DNA from: Rhexocercosporidium sp. MPI-PUGE-AT-0058
Taxonomy: Eukaryota; Ascomycota; Leotiomycetes; Helotiales
Length of the DNA stretch: 64,000 bases
Direction: 5' to 3'
Assembly (NCBI GenBank): GCA_020746875.1
Contig: JAGTJL010000043.1
Span: forward strand, 80,284 to 144,283
Shown: one piece after another, positions 10,201 to 21,900 of the stretch
How positions within the stretch are numbered: position 1 is the stretch's first letter
Layout of the letters: every line of letters begins with the position of its first letter
Notes under the pieces: model-generated
What the model saw: only the letters and a program-made list of their open reading frames with translations
Databases searched by the model: none
What the model was told of the DNA's origin: nothing
Program-made: the position numbers and the translations under genes

Positions 10201-12950
10201 ATCGACGAGCTCCTCTCTCGCGTATTGAAAGTTAAAGTATTTACTAAACTCGATATTTAGGCCGCATTTAATCGTATTTAAATAGACCCCGAATCGGAAG
10301 AGTATACGACCTTCCGTATTAAATATAAGACTTATAAATATAAAGTATTACCCTTTAGACTTTATAACGGACCAAACACGTACTAACGTTATATAAACGA
10401 CGTATTATTAAATTATTTAAACGACTTTTATATAATATACTTTAATAATATTTTAATTTATTTAAAATTAATAAAAGAATATAAAAAATACGTTAAAATA
10501 ATTCTAAAACAGCTTATAAAAGCTAGCTTATAAGTTAATATTAAAAAATATGAATTCCACGTTACTTATACTAAATACTTAAGTTATATTATAATTATAA
10601 AAGGAATTAAAGCCGACTTAAAAAAAGTAAAGCCGTTACAGAATTAAAAATATTTAAAGACTATTATAATAATAAAGTCTTTTTTAAGTTTTTACGGTTT
10701 TTATCGATAATTATTCACAACTTTAAATTCATTGCGAAGCCTCTCTTTACGCTTACTTAACTTACGGTTCCCTAGAATTAGACGAAAAAATATAAAAAAG
10801 CCTTTAAAAAGTTATAAAATTAATTATTAATTATATAAAAGATTTACTATTTCAACCCCGACTTACTAACGCGATTAAAAACCGACGCTTTCGATAAAGT
10901 AATTACAAGCGTAATTTCTTAATAACACGCTAACGGATTATAATATCCCTTAGGATTCTACTCTTACGTCCTAAATAACTATAAGCTTAATTAAGAAATT
11001 TATAATAAAAAACTTTATACGATTATAGAATCGTTTTATAAGTAGCGTCTTAAACTTATGTCTATTCGGACCAGACTCGGAGTATATTCGGACTACCGAT
11101 TCCTAAAGTATTTTATAATAATAAAAGTCCTTATAAATAAGCAGATTTAATAAATGGAATTCTTATTTAATTTCAATTTTTAAATTATATATACGTTAAG
11201 TAAATAAAATTAAAAGACTAATATTCTCAGTTAAAGAGAATAAGACTTAAAAATCTAAGAAAAAGTAAAGTTAAACAGCCGATTTAAAGTCTTACTTACG
11301 CCTAATTGCCTTAACCTTAAAATTAATGCGGAGTTAGTAAATAAGTTTATAATTAACGTTATTTTTCTTTATTTTCTCTTCTCGAAAACGGAAGACGCCG
11401 TTAATAATTCGACTCTAAAGCTACTTAAAACCTTATTTAACTTTATTAAAAAGCTTTATTAAAATAACCGCGAGTCTTTTATAAAGGAACGGAAGTCTTT
11501 ACTTAAGGATTATATAATAATAAACGGACTCTTATACTTTAAAGGCCGTTTATATATATAAAAGAATACCTCGTTATATACTAAATTAATCCAAGAGGCT
11601 TATAACCAGCCGTTTATAGCGTATTTAAGTGAAAAGAAGACTTATTAATTCCTTACTCTTAAGTATTATTAATTCGGAATAGGTTCGGACTATATCCGGT
11701 ATATAAGAAATTATAAAGCTTATTAATACTTTTATTTTAAATAAATCAAATAATAAGAATTCTTATATCCTTTACTTATTCCCGTATACTTTATATAATA
11801 CTTATATATAAATTATAAGGATTTTTTAAAAAATAAATACGGTTTTAACTAAATCTTAATATTTATTAACCGCCTCGAAAAGGATTTCGTTATAATTCCT
11901 TATTACTAAGATATTAACGCTCGTAATACTACTTAACTATTTATTTAATAAATTTACCGATTCAGACATACTCTAGAGATAATTATATTTAATTACGGCG
12001 CTTAGTTTATCTCCTCTTTTTAAAAAGAATTCTGTCGTATTATTAACGTTAAGATTAAGCTTTCTATAACTTATTATAAAAAGATAAACGGACAAACGGA
12101 AATCATAAATCGCTATATCGATCAAAGGCTTAAACCATTCGTTACTTATTACCAGGATAATTAAAGTGAATTAATACCTTTAATTAATAGAGTTCAAATA
12201 TCCCTGCCTTACGAATCTATTAGTATAGCTCCGTATTAGCTTAAATTCGGTAAGGAATTATATAACAGCTGAAACTAGAAAACGCTTAAAGCTACTACTT
12301 TATTAGAAAAGCTTAATTACGTTAATATAAAAAAGCTAGCTTAACGCATAAAATAGACATAGAAAATTACTAAAGGAAATATATAAGCCGCTCAAGACCG
12401 TATAACCCGCGCAACGGACTAAAAACGAAGGCCTATTAATTAAGAAATTAAAGAAAAAGTTTTTTTATTAATTAAGAACCTTAAGAGCCACCGTCTTAAT
12501 CGTAAACTTATAAATTAATAAAAAGGCCCCTTTAAGATTTTAGAGAAGATAAGCTACTCTTATAAGCTAAAATTACCTATAAACTCTTAAATATATAACG
12601 TATTTATATTAAAACTCCTTTTTAAGGACTTAAAAGACCTTTTATTAAATTAAAAGACGCCGAAACCTCCTCCGGAGGTTATTAAAAGTCAAAAAGAATA
12701 AGAAATCGAGGAAATCCTTAGTATTAGATTATATTATAACGTACTCAAATATTAAGTGAAATAACTAAGCTATAACCCCGATTTATAATAGTATAATGCC
12801 TCCGATTTAATAAAATCGCCTCATAAATTAAGAGATTTTTATACGACGTATTTTAATAAACCGAGACCACCTCAAAACCTGTCCGAATAGCTTAAGGCTT
12901 AAAAATTAAAAGAAAACGATTATAATTACTTAAAAGATAATAGACTATAA
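7300..12950 (+). pseudogene. gag-pol remnant of Gypsy copy 1
   Basis: Full of in-frame TAA/TAG where Gln is expected, but the order of domains is readable. A gag CCHC knuckle lies at about 8788-8830 (Y-N-C-NKFN-Y-YKSD-C: first Cys and the His now Tyr). Reverse transcriptase is at about 10130-10650 (RIYINYRRLNTLTQKD, KVFTKLDI, then YFNNILIY where the active-site YxDD is mutated). An RNase H-like region follows at about 10850-11180, integrase at about 11560-12420 with a zinc-binding N-terminus, and a chromodomain at about 12690-12900 (IEEILSIRLYYNVLKY). The C-terminal chromodomain places it among chromoviruses, which use it to target histone marks. It is non-functional. Confidence 0.85.
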
Positions 12951-13148
12951 CTTCCTTTCGAAATAATAAAACGACAATATTAATTAACAGTTATTTACCT
13001 TTTAATTTAAAGTATTAATAAAGCCTTACGACCGCATCTTAATAAGGACTTAGCTACTAATTTTACTATAAACGGCTACTTTTGTATAAAGATTTAAAGA
13101 AAGTAACGGCCATAAAAGACTACCGAAATTAATTTAAAATAAGGCCTT

Positions 13149-13382
13149 TTAATCTTTATTAAAGAAGTCCTTTTCTTCTCCTAATAGAGGTTCGGTTAAC
13201 TCGTTATTTAACCTTTTATAAGAGGAGCCAAACTTTTTTTTCTTTTTCCTCTTTTTAGTAATAGTAGCAGCCGCCTTACGCTTAATACTACCACGACGTA
13301 TGCGGCGACGAGTCATACTTATATCCTTATCTTTATCCTCTTCTCCTTTTTTATTATTAGTACTACTACCACGGCAAGCCAT
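13149..13382 (-). CDS. Small basic antisense ORF downstream of Gypsy pol (77 aa), hypothetical
   Basis: It lies between the chromodomain and the 3' LTR, on the strand opposite gag-pol. The start ATG at 13382 and the whole frame are open in a region where almost nothing else is. The product is very rich in Lys/Arg (runs such as RRRIRR, KRKAAA and KKRKKKKK), like a nuclear-localisation or nucleic-acid-binding tail, and ends PLLGEEKDFFNKD. The other Gypsy copy keeps the same frame open at 29360-29599, with 79 aligned codons but ATA in place of ATG. No family is recognised. A chance survivor made of RIP-resistant codons (few CA/TG) is the main alternative. Confidence 0.45.
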   Translation of the reverse strand: MACRGSSTNNKKGEEDKDKDISMTRRRIRRGSIKRKAAATITKKRKKKKKFGSSYKRLNNELTEPLLGEEKDFFNKD

Positions 13383-14364
13383 TTTAACTACTGAAGTAGC
13401 GAAGACTCGCGAAAACTTTAGTAAGGCCTTTAAATATTAAATACTAATATTACTTATAATAAACTTAACGACTTATAATAACGTTATTTAATTACTTAAA
13501 TATAATATAGCGAAAAGCCCGAGTTTCTTTTAATACCGCAAACCCTAGCTCTTTTATAGTCTTAAGCGCCTCCGCGGTCGTTATAAGTAATACTTCGTTA
13601 ATCGACGAGGCGGTAACTTGGACTTCCGCATTATCGGCAACTACTAATAACGCGTCGTACTCTGGGCTTATAAATTACAGAAGCTAAAAAGTCAAAAAGT
13701 ATTAATATTAGACTTATTTTAGAGGTTTTCTAGACCTTAACTTACGAGGCGGCAAAATCTCTTTTGAGTTATATAATAAATATATTTCTTTAAGTTACTT
13801 TTGTCAAAGTAATAAGAGTGGCCCAGTTCTTTCGCCATCCCGCGCACGCAGCGCACGCAGCAGTTGCGGTAGGCCGCCGCTAAGGCTCTTAATAGGGTTA
13901 GAAGAGGCATTATTATAATTAGAATTCAGATTTTATTATAAAAGTCATAAGATTTTATTTATTTATTATTATTTATTTATTTTAATTAATTAGTTATACG
14001 TGTTAGTAATTATATAGCGCAAATCGACAATTTAAGGTAACTTATAGAAAAGTATATATTATTAAAAGAAAAAGAATTAACTCCTTAAAAAGTTTAACGT
14101 ATATATACGCTAATATAAGCAAACAAATCGATGGCGCTAAGGCAGTACAATATAATAGGTAACGGACTAAATTCGGACGCCTATTCCACTAATTAAATAA
14201 ATAAAAGCTCGCCCTCCTATAACATATTATTTGCTATTATATAGGACCTCGCTTACGCTCGCGTAACCTCGCTTGACCTCGGATAAGAGCCCTTAGCACT
14301 ATAATAATACTAAACTACGACTAATTAAAGATTAAGGACAATTTCTCTTTTAAGAAAGGGGTAA

Positions 14365-14622
14365 TATAATAATAGGTATACTTAAGAGCTTCTTAGCGAG
14401 TCAGGGAATCCAGGGGTTCAGAGGTAATTAAGTTATGCCGAGTCGGACTAGTACCGGAGGGGTTTCAGAAGAGCTTATATATATAAACTCATACTCCTTT
14501 TACTCCCTCTTTTCTTTTTAATCTTCTTGTTTCCTTTGTATTAGACCTATTAACTCTTAATAGCCTCAGCTAAAGTACTATTATATACCTCTTACACCGC
14601 TCTCTTGGCTAGTGTCGTTACA
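14365..14622 (+). repeat. 3' LTR of Gypsy copy 1
   Basis: Same length and order as 6962-7219; it ends GTGTCGTTACA directly against the CAAAC target duplicate. The 5' end of this copy is more mutated (TATAATAATAGG for TGTGACGATAAG). Confidence 0.93.
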
Positions 14623-14844
14623 CAAACATTTGAATATAAAAAAGTAGTTTTATACTTAAATTATACTGTTTTATGTAAAATTTATAAATTTATAATTTAT
14701 GATAGCTTTTAAGCTAGCTTATAAGCTGACTATATTTGAGCTGACTGGCTTACAAATATATTTGAGCTGACTGGCTGATGGTTTTTACTCAGCTGACTGA
14801 TTGGCTTAAAAGCTAGCTGACTTTTCGGCCACTCTGTGGACAAT

Positions 14845-15235
14845 TCTAGTGTATGCTTAGCGGATCTTCCATAGCTGCCTAAGGGTTTCGCACCCTGCCT
14901 TGGGCGTAATAGAATTGTGTGTGTATATACCCTTGTGTCGAAGCTTACTGTATATACCAGTCACCTGCAAAGGTAGTGGCAATAGCTGAGTTTGATATCC
15001 GCACGATGCTCTTGAATGATGTTGTGTAGGTTCTCAAGGGCAACCCCTGCCATTCTGCCTGAACCTACACCGCTGTTTTGTTTTTCTGCGTGCGTAACGA
15101 GGCAGCCTTGCCACGTTGTGGAGGCTGAGTGACGGTTCAGTCGCCATGTCAAAATATGATTAAAAAGAGTCTGCAACTCTCCAGACCTTGACATTCTAAC
15201 AGTCTCAATTCCACCTCTGCTCCCAGGACTTTGAG
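14845..15235. other. Intergenic island sequence, no gene seen
   Basis: Composition returns to normal right after the hAT target duplicate. No coding sequence is supported. It holds the presumed 5' flank of the HET-family gene at 15236. Confidence 0.45.
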
Positions 15236-15970
15236 ATGGATGGCCAAGTATATCCTCGTTTGGAAGTTGTTCACGAGGAAGGCGTCGGTGGGCAACAAAT
15301 GGTTCACATCCATAAAATCGCAGAATCACCGTCGTCTATGAACCAGGTATCATCGGACACAACCCTTTCTACGAGTTCGACAGTTAAGAAGCGCAAAGCG
15401 AGCGAGATAGACAATGCCGACAAAAAATGGTGCGATCGATGCTTTACGATGACCGCCACCTTGAAAGGGCTTCGATTTTTGGTCTCGACAGGTGGGTGGA
15501 GGCATCTTTCTTGGTCGGAACTAAAGCAATCAGCTGGGAACATGTGCATCCTTTGCTCCTTCGTTTTGAGTCGCCTGAAAAGAATTCCAAGGAAGTGGGA
15601 TGATCATTCCGTGTTGTATTTCAGAGAACTGGGATACCATGGTAATAGAAGTGAACGAACTCTCAGCGACAAAGAATTCGAAGCGAGTTTATTTTATCAA
15701 TCCCGTTTCGGAAGGCTAGAAGTCTATTGCGACCTGAACCCGTACGGCCCATGCCAAGAGCCTGTGGCGAGACTTTTCTTATTTGAAACTGGTAAGGCAG
15801 GTATAGCACTGGCTAAATAATCTTTTCAGACACCATGCCTAAGCAATCGAGTCTAATCTCTGCGCGTCCAGGAGTCTCCAAGCCGATGGCCTGTCGCTAG
15901 AATTACTGCCCGGTATTCATCTACTATATTTCTGTAATATTTCGGAATACTATTCAATAGCAGTAGGAGA
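15236..15970 (+). pseudogene. HET-family protein, N-terminal part only (heterokaryon-incompatibility type), broken
   Basis: ATG at 15236 opens 194 codons. After a polar Ser/Thr-rich lead come a CxxC pair (CDRC), the block GLRFLVSTGGW..LSWSELKQSA and a second CxxC (CILC). This layout resembles the zinc-ribbon-like region that precedes the HET domain in many fungal HET proteins. A short candidate intron (GTAAGG at 15792 to TTTTCAG at 15829, 38 nt) joins the frame to SSLISARP. That is the segment usually found just before the HET domain, but one frameshift then moves the reading to SLQADGLSLELLPG and it dies by about 15970. The HET domain itself (YxxLSYxWG, WID.LCI) is absent. The family label is by resemblance. 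Confidence 0.6.
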
Positions 15971-16633
15971 ACAATAGTACCGTCTTCCCCTTGCCACTCA
16001 AATGGTTCTGTTTACTGCTCCGTGTCTTCTAGTAGCTCTTGATGGGTGTTCAGCTTAAAATATCTTATGGCTATATACTAAAGTGCTATACTAAGGAGGA
16101 AGATGTCCACTTTAGGTGTAATATGAGGGTATAAGGATACTAGGTGTCGCTAGGGTGGAACAAGCGTCTGGGACTTATTTTAAGAGGACGACATCGTTCT
16201 ATCATATTGAGTGTTTGCTAAGTTAGGTACTCCGCAATAGTAATTGAAGATGATGTGAGGTGAGGCAGTGAGTGAATAGGATTTATTTGGAAGGTTTCGA
16301 GAACGCTCCCGCTCCCTGTGGCGTACTCGGCCTCACCGGCCGAAGCACTCTCTTTCGTTCACCGAATTCTGATATATAGCGTATCAGGGATGAGGCTTCA
16401 TGAGGCGTAGTCAAACGATGAGGCTAAGGCGCACTTGGGATTTTCGTTTCTGACCACTCAGAAACCGACAGTGCTGCCTAAAGAATATCCTCAATAAACT
16501 ACGTCACAACTTTAATTGCGGAAAGGGGATCTAAAAGAGGTCACTTCAACAAGTCTGATCCACCTATCCTATTCACTATCGACTTTAAGTACCTCGAGTC
16601 AAACTCAAAACCTTCTTGATATCAATCAAACAT
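15971..16633. other. Sequence without recognisable genes
   Basis: Normal base composition, no long frame on either strand and no repeat match found within the window. It may be the decayed downstream half of the HET-family gene, but nothing readable supports that. Confidence 0.4.
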
Positions 16634-17525
16634 CCCACTCGTTTAGGGCTGATGATTGAAGATTTTGAAGTCCTCTGGAATGCAGGCAGAGATTGTCTCT
16701 ACAATGGCAGTGAAGCCTTGAATGACTTAGGCACTCTGGTTGATCTCGATTAGCCGGTCTAGAACTGCGAGACTTGATGATATGGCAATAGTGGAGACTT
16801 CGTCATTGTTTGGAGAATGTCCCATAATCATTCCACTTAGGGCAGTTGCTGTAGAGTGGAACACACCGAGACCACGCCGACTACCGGGACCAAAGAGAAA
16901 GGGGTAGATGGCATGACTGAGGGAGGATAGCACATCGGGGTGAGAGATGATCATGTAGAAAGGAAGAGTCCAATATCTGAATATCGAGACGGTTCGTCCT
17001 TTTGGCTGGTATCCATAATGTCTTGATGATTGCAAGCCCCGTCTCTGCACCGAGTTTTGTGATAACGTGCTGGCGTATTCCCGCATTCCCGCATTCTCGC
17101 TCTCAACCCAAGCCCATCTGGAAGAACTTTTTTGCATCCACAGCACCTCGAACCGTGAGGAGCTCTTGTTGGGTCTGGGAATCATGTATGTCCATTGCCG
17201 ATTCAGACTGATTATTGAACCGGTCCCATCACCAAAGTATCGGTTGCGCTTAGAAGATATATGTTGTGGAGTGAGGTGTCCAGCTGATGTGGGATCGAAA
17301 AGGAATCGGGCCGCTCGATGGTTGGTATCAACGGCGTGGTCCCTACGGTGATGAGCCTTGTCTGTGCGAGGTCGGTTTGGCGAAGTTGCAGCACGCCGTT
17401 AAGCCTAGGTGCCTGTGTCAGCTGGGAGACCTCTAGACGGAGAGCATGGCATAGAGGAGACGGAGTAACTAGGAGCTGCTGGCTCCTCGATGCTGTCTCC
17501 TGCATGCTGCTAGCTCCGTGTAGTA
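16634..17525 (-). pseudogene. Broken hypothetical gene (possibly a fungal regulator), truncated by a transposon
   Basis: On the minus strand there is protein-like sequence in three frames: a segment at about 17520-17215 ending LSATDTLVMGPVQ, a short one from 17200 (MDIHDSQTQQELLTVRGAVDAKKFFQMGL), then 17185-16727 (IFRYWTLPFYMIISHPDVLSS...ISSSLAVLDRLIEINQSA). A stop there reads TAA where CAA would continue: the next 29 codons in the same frame (VIQGFTAIVETISACIPEDF...) look like true C-terminus and end near 16634. I do not recognise the family; the style recalls fungal-specific transcription-factor regions. The gene is cut on its 5' side at 17525 by the inverted-repeat transposon, so part of it may survive beyond 26288. 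Confidence 0.45.
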
Positions 17526-17639
17526 ACGTCCCACCCCACCATTCCGCCCACCCCCCCATTCCGCCCACCTCGCGTAATATCAGCACTCTCTATTCAACAC
17601 TTAATAATTCTATTTTGTTAACTTTTATATAAGAAATTA

Positions 17640-17992
17640 TAAAGTCAGAATCTCCTTTTAATTCTGGTTTTATTAATGCAATTTAACGATTTCTAGCCGC
17701 AATTTGAGCCGCTTAAATAGCACGTGTTATCGTAAACTTAAAATTTAAACTAATTTAGACTTTCTTCTTTTTCCTTAGCCTTAACTACTTTAATCGCTCT
17801 TCCAACTCTTTAATTCTTATATTTGCCTTCCTTAATTTATAATCCTTTTTATTAAATCCTTTTATAATCTTCTTAAGAAGTAAACGCTGCGTCGAATACT
17901 AATATTATAATTCGCTTATTAAAATGCGCATTTATAAACGAAGATCTTTCGTAGCTTTAAGAGTTTATAATTAAATAAAAGTGCTAAAAGGC
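17640..17992 (-). pseudogene. C-terminal part of the pogo-type transposase (continues 24929-26158)
   Basis: After joining across the Gypsy insertion the minus-strand frame continues with a basic, probably coiled-coil tail (GFNKKDYKLRKANIRIKEL followed by EERLKQLR and a Lys-rich run). This is usual for the end of Tigger/pogo transposases. It has stops at former Gln codons and is separated from the rest of its gene by 6.9 kb. Confidence 0.65.
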
Positions 17993-17997
17993 TCGGG

Positions 17998-18478
17998 TGT
18001 CACGGTCCGTGTATTTACTCGGTATAAATACGGTAGGTTATGTTAATCTTAATGATCGAGAAGTAAGTATATTACGTACGGTGGATTAAATAATAACTAA
18101 TATAATTAAGATATTATTTTCAGTTAAGCACGAAGCTCTTATTTAATAATAGACGTATTAGTCTTATATAAAACCTTCGTTTCCCTTAAGACTGCTAAGA
18201 CCGCTGGACCTCTAGCGGTCCATCGGTCCTGGCGGTCGTTACGTAAAAAGGTCGCGTAATCTAAAGGCTTATCTGCCCTTTAATCGTTTATTAATAATAA
18301 TATTTATATAATATATAACTTATAAAATCCTAAGTATTAAAATCTCTTAAAAAAATATTTCTAAAAGTAATACTCTTTTAATATACTTCTCTTAAAACCC
18401 TTACTCTTTTAAGCCTATAATCTTAAGTATTACGCTATCTTAAGGTTTAATATTACGGGACGTAAGGCGTTTATAACA
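17998..18478 (-). repeat. 3' LTR of Gypsy family 2
   Basis: 481-bp copy, the less mutated of the pair. It contains a GC-rich inverted block around 18190-18245 (CTAGCGGTCCATCGGTCCTG) flanked by AT-rich sequence. Confidence 0.92.
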
Positions 18479-18999
18479 CTATCCCCTTCTTAGTTTAGCG
18501 TAGTCCCCACGCTTAAATAACTTAAGGAAATATTATATATATCTTACGGCTATCTTCATTTTTTATTATAATTAAATAAGTATATATTAAAGAAAAAAAT
18601 ATAATATTTTTTAAAAGAAAAAGAGAATAATTCGCCTTATCCCGCAGAATCGAAAAGAACGGTTTCGAGACGATGCTTTATACGTTTTATATTTAAAATA
18701 ATAAGACGTATATAATATCCTCCGAGTCGAGTCGTTACTCAGAATATACTAGAGTTAGTAAAAGATATAATATTGAAATGCCCTTAATCGGGAGTTAAGA
18801 TGCTCTCGAAAAGGTAAAGGATAAACTAAAGGTAAAGGAGCGTCTAGCGCGCGAGGCCGAAAAAGCTACGCGTGACAAGTTCTTACGAGCTTATAAAGAG
18901 ATAACCGCGGCCTTATAAAAGGCTATAAGTCGCTTTAATTGCCTGGCCCGTTAATAAAAGTTTTTAAAAAAGCGAGAGATAAAGATATTTTATTACGGT

Positions 19000-21900
19000 C
19001 TTAAGAGTATAAATAAGTTAAAAGAAGTAAAAGCGCGGGAAATTATAAAAGGAAAATAGCAAAAGGCCTCCGCTACTCGCCCGCCTACCTCGCCATTCGC
19101 CGTCGATTCCGCTAAGTTCCTTTTAATTAAGTAAGTCTTATTTAACTTTATAAATTCGACTTTTTAAATAAATCTTAATTTTATAAATAAAACTTTTAAA
19201 ATTACTTAAAGTAATAAAAGTTAAACTTAAGTTCTTAAGTATTTTTAAATTATAAATACCTTTTTTATTTAATTAAATACTTAACGACGCCGCGGAAATA
19301 TTAATAATTTAAAATAGTTTTAATATTATATTCGGCGTTTAAGTTCACCGGTTATACTTTTATAATAAGGGCTAATAATACTCTTAACAGTACTAGTTCG
19401 AAGAACAATATATAAAATATTAAGTGGATATTTATAGTTTTCGGGAGTATTAATTAATAATTAATTAATCCTTTAACTTTCGCAATTTTAAATAATCCTA
19501 GCTTTTTATAATTTAATTTATTACTTAATCGCTTAATCGCGATATTCTTTTTAAGTAAGTAAACCTTATCCCTCTCTTTTAGCGTTAATCTTATATTACG
19601 CTTTTTATTATAATAAATAGCTAATATTTATATAATAAATAAAATATCCGTTAATAGTTTATTATATAACTACTTAAGCTCATCTCTTTATAATATAGCT
19701 TTATACGCGGTTCCTTAACCCGCAATTAATATATTATATACCGTCGGGTTATACCCGTAATTCGCATAAAACGGCGATACTCTAATAGTCTTTTAATCCG
19801 CGCTATTATATGTAAACTAAGCAATCGGGAGTAGTTGAACTCAGTCGTCTTATTTATAGTTTATATAATATTAAAGATAAGTTTTTATTATTTAATTAAT
19901 TCGTTTTATTTAATTATTAGTTTAAAAGTAAAATACTGTTAATATTTTCTATTTTATTTCTAAAAGTAATATTAATGTTTTCTAAAACTTCGAGATAAAG
20001 AGCTTATTTTTATTTAAGATAACCTCGTTTAATATTCTGTAATTCGCGAAGATTATTCGAAGGAATACCTACGCTATTATCGGCGCGTCTTAAGTGCTTA
20101 ATATTAATATTATATACGCGTATTTTATTATTTTATTTATTATTACGCAAATAAAATCGTAAGTAATTTCGATAATCGAATCCTTTAAGAGTAATAGTTT
20201 GACTACAAAATCTAAGGCGATTGACTTCCATAAGCGTAGCGGTGTCGTCGGCGACTTTATAAGCTCATACGGCGCATAATAATTTACTTTATTCCGTATA
20301 TATATATTATAAAACAAAACCACGTCCTTAATTACTTTCCTTATCCTTAAGAAATAATATTCCTTAAAGAGCCTTAATAATATCTTAATTATCCTTTAAT
20401 ATCTATAAGCCGGTAGCTTATATTATTTTTTAACGAAGTCTACCTTATTTTAAATAAGAATATAAACTCGTCTTTAATATAAAAGAGCTTTAGTATTAAT
20501 AAAAAAAAATCCTTCGCTTAATTATCTCTTTTGCTTAGCTACCACCGGGTCGTTAGCGTAGTCTTTTTAAATTTTCTCGGGGACCTGGCTTATCGTTATT
20601 AATTGCCTATAATTGATTATTAATAAGTCATTATCTTCTTTAAATACAATATATAACTCGTATGTTTTATTTACGAGATATTCTGGTTTCTTATTAAAGG
20701 CGTCGGCCTTAGCGTTCTCCGTTCCCTTAATATATGAAAATCGAAGTTTAATTATAGAAAATATTTCGTACTATCGAACCTGTCGTCGGTTTAATTCTTT
20801 AATAATCGTAAAGTAAATAAGATTTTTATAATCTATTAAGATCCGTACCTCGTAAGGCAATCCCTTAAAATAGACTTTCTATTCGCGTACTACGTCCACA
20901 GCTTTTAATAGTTCTTTATTATAAATATCGTAATTAAGTTCTATTAATAAGAGTTTCCGTAAATAATATATAATTAATTACTATCTGCCTTCCTCGCTTA
21001 ATTAGCTTAGCACGGCCTTAATAATATAATCGAAGGCGTTTGTTTTTATTATAATTTCTTTATTTAAATTAAAGAATATAAGGACTAGTTCTTTAATAAA
21101 GGCTTTTTTAAGGTCTTAAAAGGCCGCTTCTGCTTTATTATTTCAGTCGAAGCTTTTATTTTTATATATTAACTCCGTAAGTAATGCGGCAATCTTCGAG
21201 TAATTTTGAACGAATCGTCAATAGAAGTTGGCAAATCTTAAGAAAGATTACACTTTCTTAATATTTATGAGTCTAGTTTACTTAATAATTATTTTAATTT
21301 TTTAGGGGTTTATAACTAGTCCCGTAGTAATAATTATATAGCTTAAGAAAGTGACTTTCTTTTTATAAAAATAATACTTCTCGGGTTTTAAAAGCATTAA
21401 GAAGGCCTTTAGCTTTTTTAATATTATTATAACGTCTTTTACGTATTATTCCTTTATTTTAAAGTAAATTAAAATATCGTTTAAATAATAAATATATATT
21501 ACGTTTAAGTATTATTATAAAATATTATTAATTAAACGTTAAAATGTAATAAGCGCGTTAATTAATTTAAAAGGCATAACCGTATACTTATAATAACTAA
21601 AACGTATGCGAAATACTATTTTTTCTTTTTTTCCTTTAATTATCTTTATAAAGTTATATACGCCTCGTAGATTAAGTTAAATGAAAATCTTGGCGTTACT
21701 AAGCTTGTCGCGTAGTTCTTTAACTAAAAATAATACGTAATAATCTTTTTTAATAGCATTATTTAATCGACGGTAGTCGATATATATTCTTTGTTCGTCG
21801 TCTTTCTTTATTACGAAGAAGACGTTACTCTTTTAAGGGAATTTAAACTCCTGAATAAATCCTTTTGCTAGGTTTTTATCGATGTATTTCTTAATTATTA

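Larger units (their letters stand above)
6962..14622 (+). mobile_element. Ty3/Gypsy chromodomain LTR retrotransposon, copy 1 (complete, RIP-mutated)
   Basis: Two 258-bp LTRs (6962-7219 and 14365-14622) enclose 7.1 kb. The 5-bp direct repeat CAAAC flanks both outer ends (6957-6961, 14623-14627). The first LTR starts TGTGACGATAAG and the second ends GTCGTTACA, giving TG...CA termini. A polypurine tract (AAGAAAGGGG, about 14352-14361) sits just before the 3' LTR and fixes plus orientation. The LTRs carry many transition differences, as expected after RIP of both copies. A second copy lies at 29092-46283 on the minus strand. Confidence 0.95.
6649..14836. mobile_element. Non-autonomous hAT element (about 522 bp of its own), split by a Gypsy insertion
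   Basis: The ends are CAGAGTGGCCGAAAAG at 6649 and its exact reverse complement ending at 14836. Both are flanked by the 8-bp direct repeat TGGACAAT (6641-6648 and 14837-14844). An 8-bp duplication with a CAGxGTGGCC-type end is diagnostic of the hAT superfamily. The element's own sequence is 6649-6961 plus 14628-14836. It carries many copies of AGCTGACTGGCT-like words near both ends, as hAT subterminal repeats do, and has no transposase. The remaining ~7.66 kb is the nested retrotransposon. Confidence 0.93.

Noticed and set aside
20613..20816. Short open frames on the non-coding strand of the Gypsy elements (for example 20613-20816)
   Set aside because: Opposite to identified pol domains and without counterpart elsewhere, unlike the antisense frame at 13149-13382.
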